From: DASTHV01 sp035718045
GTDB taxonomy: Bacteria > Patescibacteriota > Saccharimonadia > Saccharimonadales > UBA10212
DNA: 13,451 bases
Assembly (NCBI GenBank): GCA_035718045.1
Contig: DASTHV010000010.1
Coordinates: 1 to 13,451, forward strand
Direction: 5' to 3'
Made by a program: the position numbers and the translations under genes. Positions 12,980-13,451 of this stretch are shown here, piece by piece. Position 1 is the first letter of the stretch. Each line of letters opens with the position of its first letter. The notes beneath the pieces were generated by a model. That model worked only from the letters and a program-made list of their open reading frames with translations, was not told where the DNA came from and ran no database searches.

Positions 12980-13277
12980 AAATGCATCCTCGCTTCACAA
13001 GCGAAGAGGTGGAAATCTCTGCTCTAGCAATCTGTTAGAGAAAGCTGTGGCGGGTGAGGTGCAACCTTAACAAATCGGTCAGTTACAAGCATACTTCCGC
13101 ACCGCGCTTTATCAAGGCAAGCCAAGCTCGCCTTAGTAAAAGCGCTCTTGGCGCATCACTTTGTCAGCAGCTCCAGTGCTCCCTCGCAGTATTTCAATAC
13201 AGCTTGGTCCGCGCTTCGCCGCTTCCTTGTGCTGCATCCAAGTGCGAAAAGTATGCCTACAATAAGCAAACTAGATA

Positions 13278-13330
13278 GTTATAGGGCTTTAACCCGCTTG
13301 AGTTTTTTAGCTCGCGGCAAAGCCTATAAC
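13278..13330 (+). repeat. Two-part stem-loop within the right-edge RNA
   Basis: GTTATAGGGCTTT (13278-13290) pairs with AAAGCCTATAAC (13319-13330) with one bulged G, and CCGC/GCGG (13294-13297/13314-13317) plus GAG/CTC continue inside, closing on a T-rich loop. Confidence 0.55.
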
Positions 13331-13396
13331 CGACTACCAAATTGTGTACTACATATACGAGGCTTAAGCTGGATACTTTGCTAAGTTGTTTTGGGC

Positions 13397-13446
13397 GGCG
13401 GTTCATTTTGGAGAAGATTACATAATCGTCTTTGAAATGAACCGCC
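13397..13446 (+). repeat. 12-bp inverted repeat at the right edge
   Basis: GGCGGTTCATTT (13397-13408) and AAATGAACCGCC (13435-13446) are exact inverted copies 26 nt apart; the intervening bases can form a further weak AAGA/TCTT stem. There is no T tract after it inside the window, so it is not visibly a terminator. Confidence 0.6.
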
Positions 13447-13451
13447 TCACC

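Larger units (their letters stand above)
12986..13451 (+). ncRNA. Putative structured RNA running off the window (partial)
   Basis: The stretch after the 12951 promoter has no plausible protein gene; open frames are short and their products look random. Several helices can form. A long-range one pairs 13089-13096 with 13249-13256 (GCATACTT/AAGTATGC) and continues as GCAC/GTGC at 13099-13102/13242-13245. Local ones include CGCTT/AAGCG (12991-13004 region), CTCTA/TAGAG near 13022-13040, GTATT/AATAC at 13189-13200, a two-part stem at 13278-13330, and a 12-bp helix 13397-13408/13435-13446. No terminator is seen before the window ends, so length and identity are open. It could instead be a long mRNA or rRNA leader. 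No RNase P, tmRNA or T-box consensus is evident. Confidence 0.45.

Noticed and set aside
12991..13103. RNase P RNA in the right-edge transcript (GAGGTGGAAATC resembles the GAGGAAAGUC region, and ACCGCC occurs near the end)
   Set aside because: The match to the universal P4 strand is imperfect, the ACCGCC lies about 430 nt away instead of about 100, and the conserved ACAGA partner is absent in the window.
13054..13384. Two overlapping short + strand frames (74 and 78 codons) at the right edge
   Set aside because: They are low-complexity, random-looking sequences with no start signal, and they overlap each other in different frames.
1..13451. CRISPR array, transposase, phage genes or toxin-antitoxin pairs
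   Set aside because: No regularly spaced repeats and no recognisable transposase, integrase, phage or toxin protein were seen on either strand.

Overview
The window looks like a mid-GC chromosomal segment from a small-genome bacterium of the Patescibacteria/CPR type, with Saccharibacteria as the best guess. This rests on packing and protein style, not on a marker gene. Genes are almost contiguous, convergent neighbours overlap at their 3' ends, several enzymes are shorter than their families' usual size, MurD and FolD carry variant motifs, and there is a small coiled-coil protein of a type I associate with Saccharibacteria. TGA ends two genes, so TGA is a stop here, which argues against the Gracilibacteria/Absconditabacteria code.

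Layout. Positions 1-1789 hold a minus-strand group: a small coiled-coil protein, 5-formyltetrahydrofolate cyclo-ligase, a queuosine-precursor transporter with the window's clearest Shine-Dalgarno, and the start of a probable F420-0 gamma-glutamyl ligase-like gene. Positions 1811-2086 hold tRNA-Lys(CTT), its terminator, and a short segment bounded by a duplicate of the tRNA 3' end. Positions 2153-3599 (+) are folD-murI; murI converges on and overlaps murD. murD is the last gene of a minus-strand series: class I aminotransferase, single-domain response regulator, murD (6516 to 3571). MurI makes D-glutamate and MurD attaches it to the peptidoglycan precursor.

Positions 6569-10175 hold three genes that look like one pathway: a ThiF/E1-like protein of the Rv1355c type, an AMP-forming ligase of the PaaK/CapK type abutting it, and an Acg-type nitroreductase converging on the ligase. 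The first and third correspond to the two halves of a protein that is fused in actinobacteria. A 723-residue membrane histidine kinase follows (10193-12364) and may signal to the orphan receiver at 4969-5346.

The last 1.1 kb has no convincing protein gene. It holds two promoter-driven, strongly structured regions. The first (about 12384-12904) is closed by a 15-bp long-range helix, contains several long GC-rich hairpins and ends in an intrinsic terminator. The second starts at a consensus-like promoter (12951-12979) and runs off the window. I could not match either to RNase P RNA, tmRNA, SRP RNA or 6S RNA. They are the most likely undescribed elements here. A second recurring theme is a -10 box placed 6-10 nt before the start codon of several genes, which suggests leaderless mRNAs.
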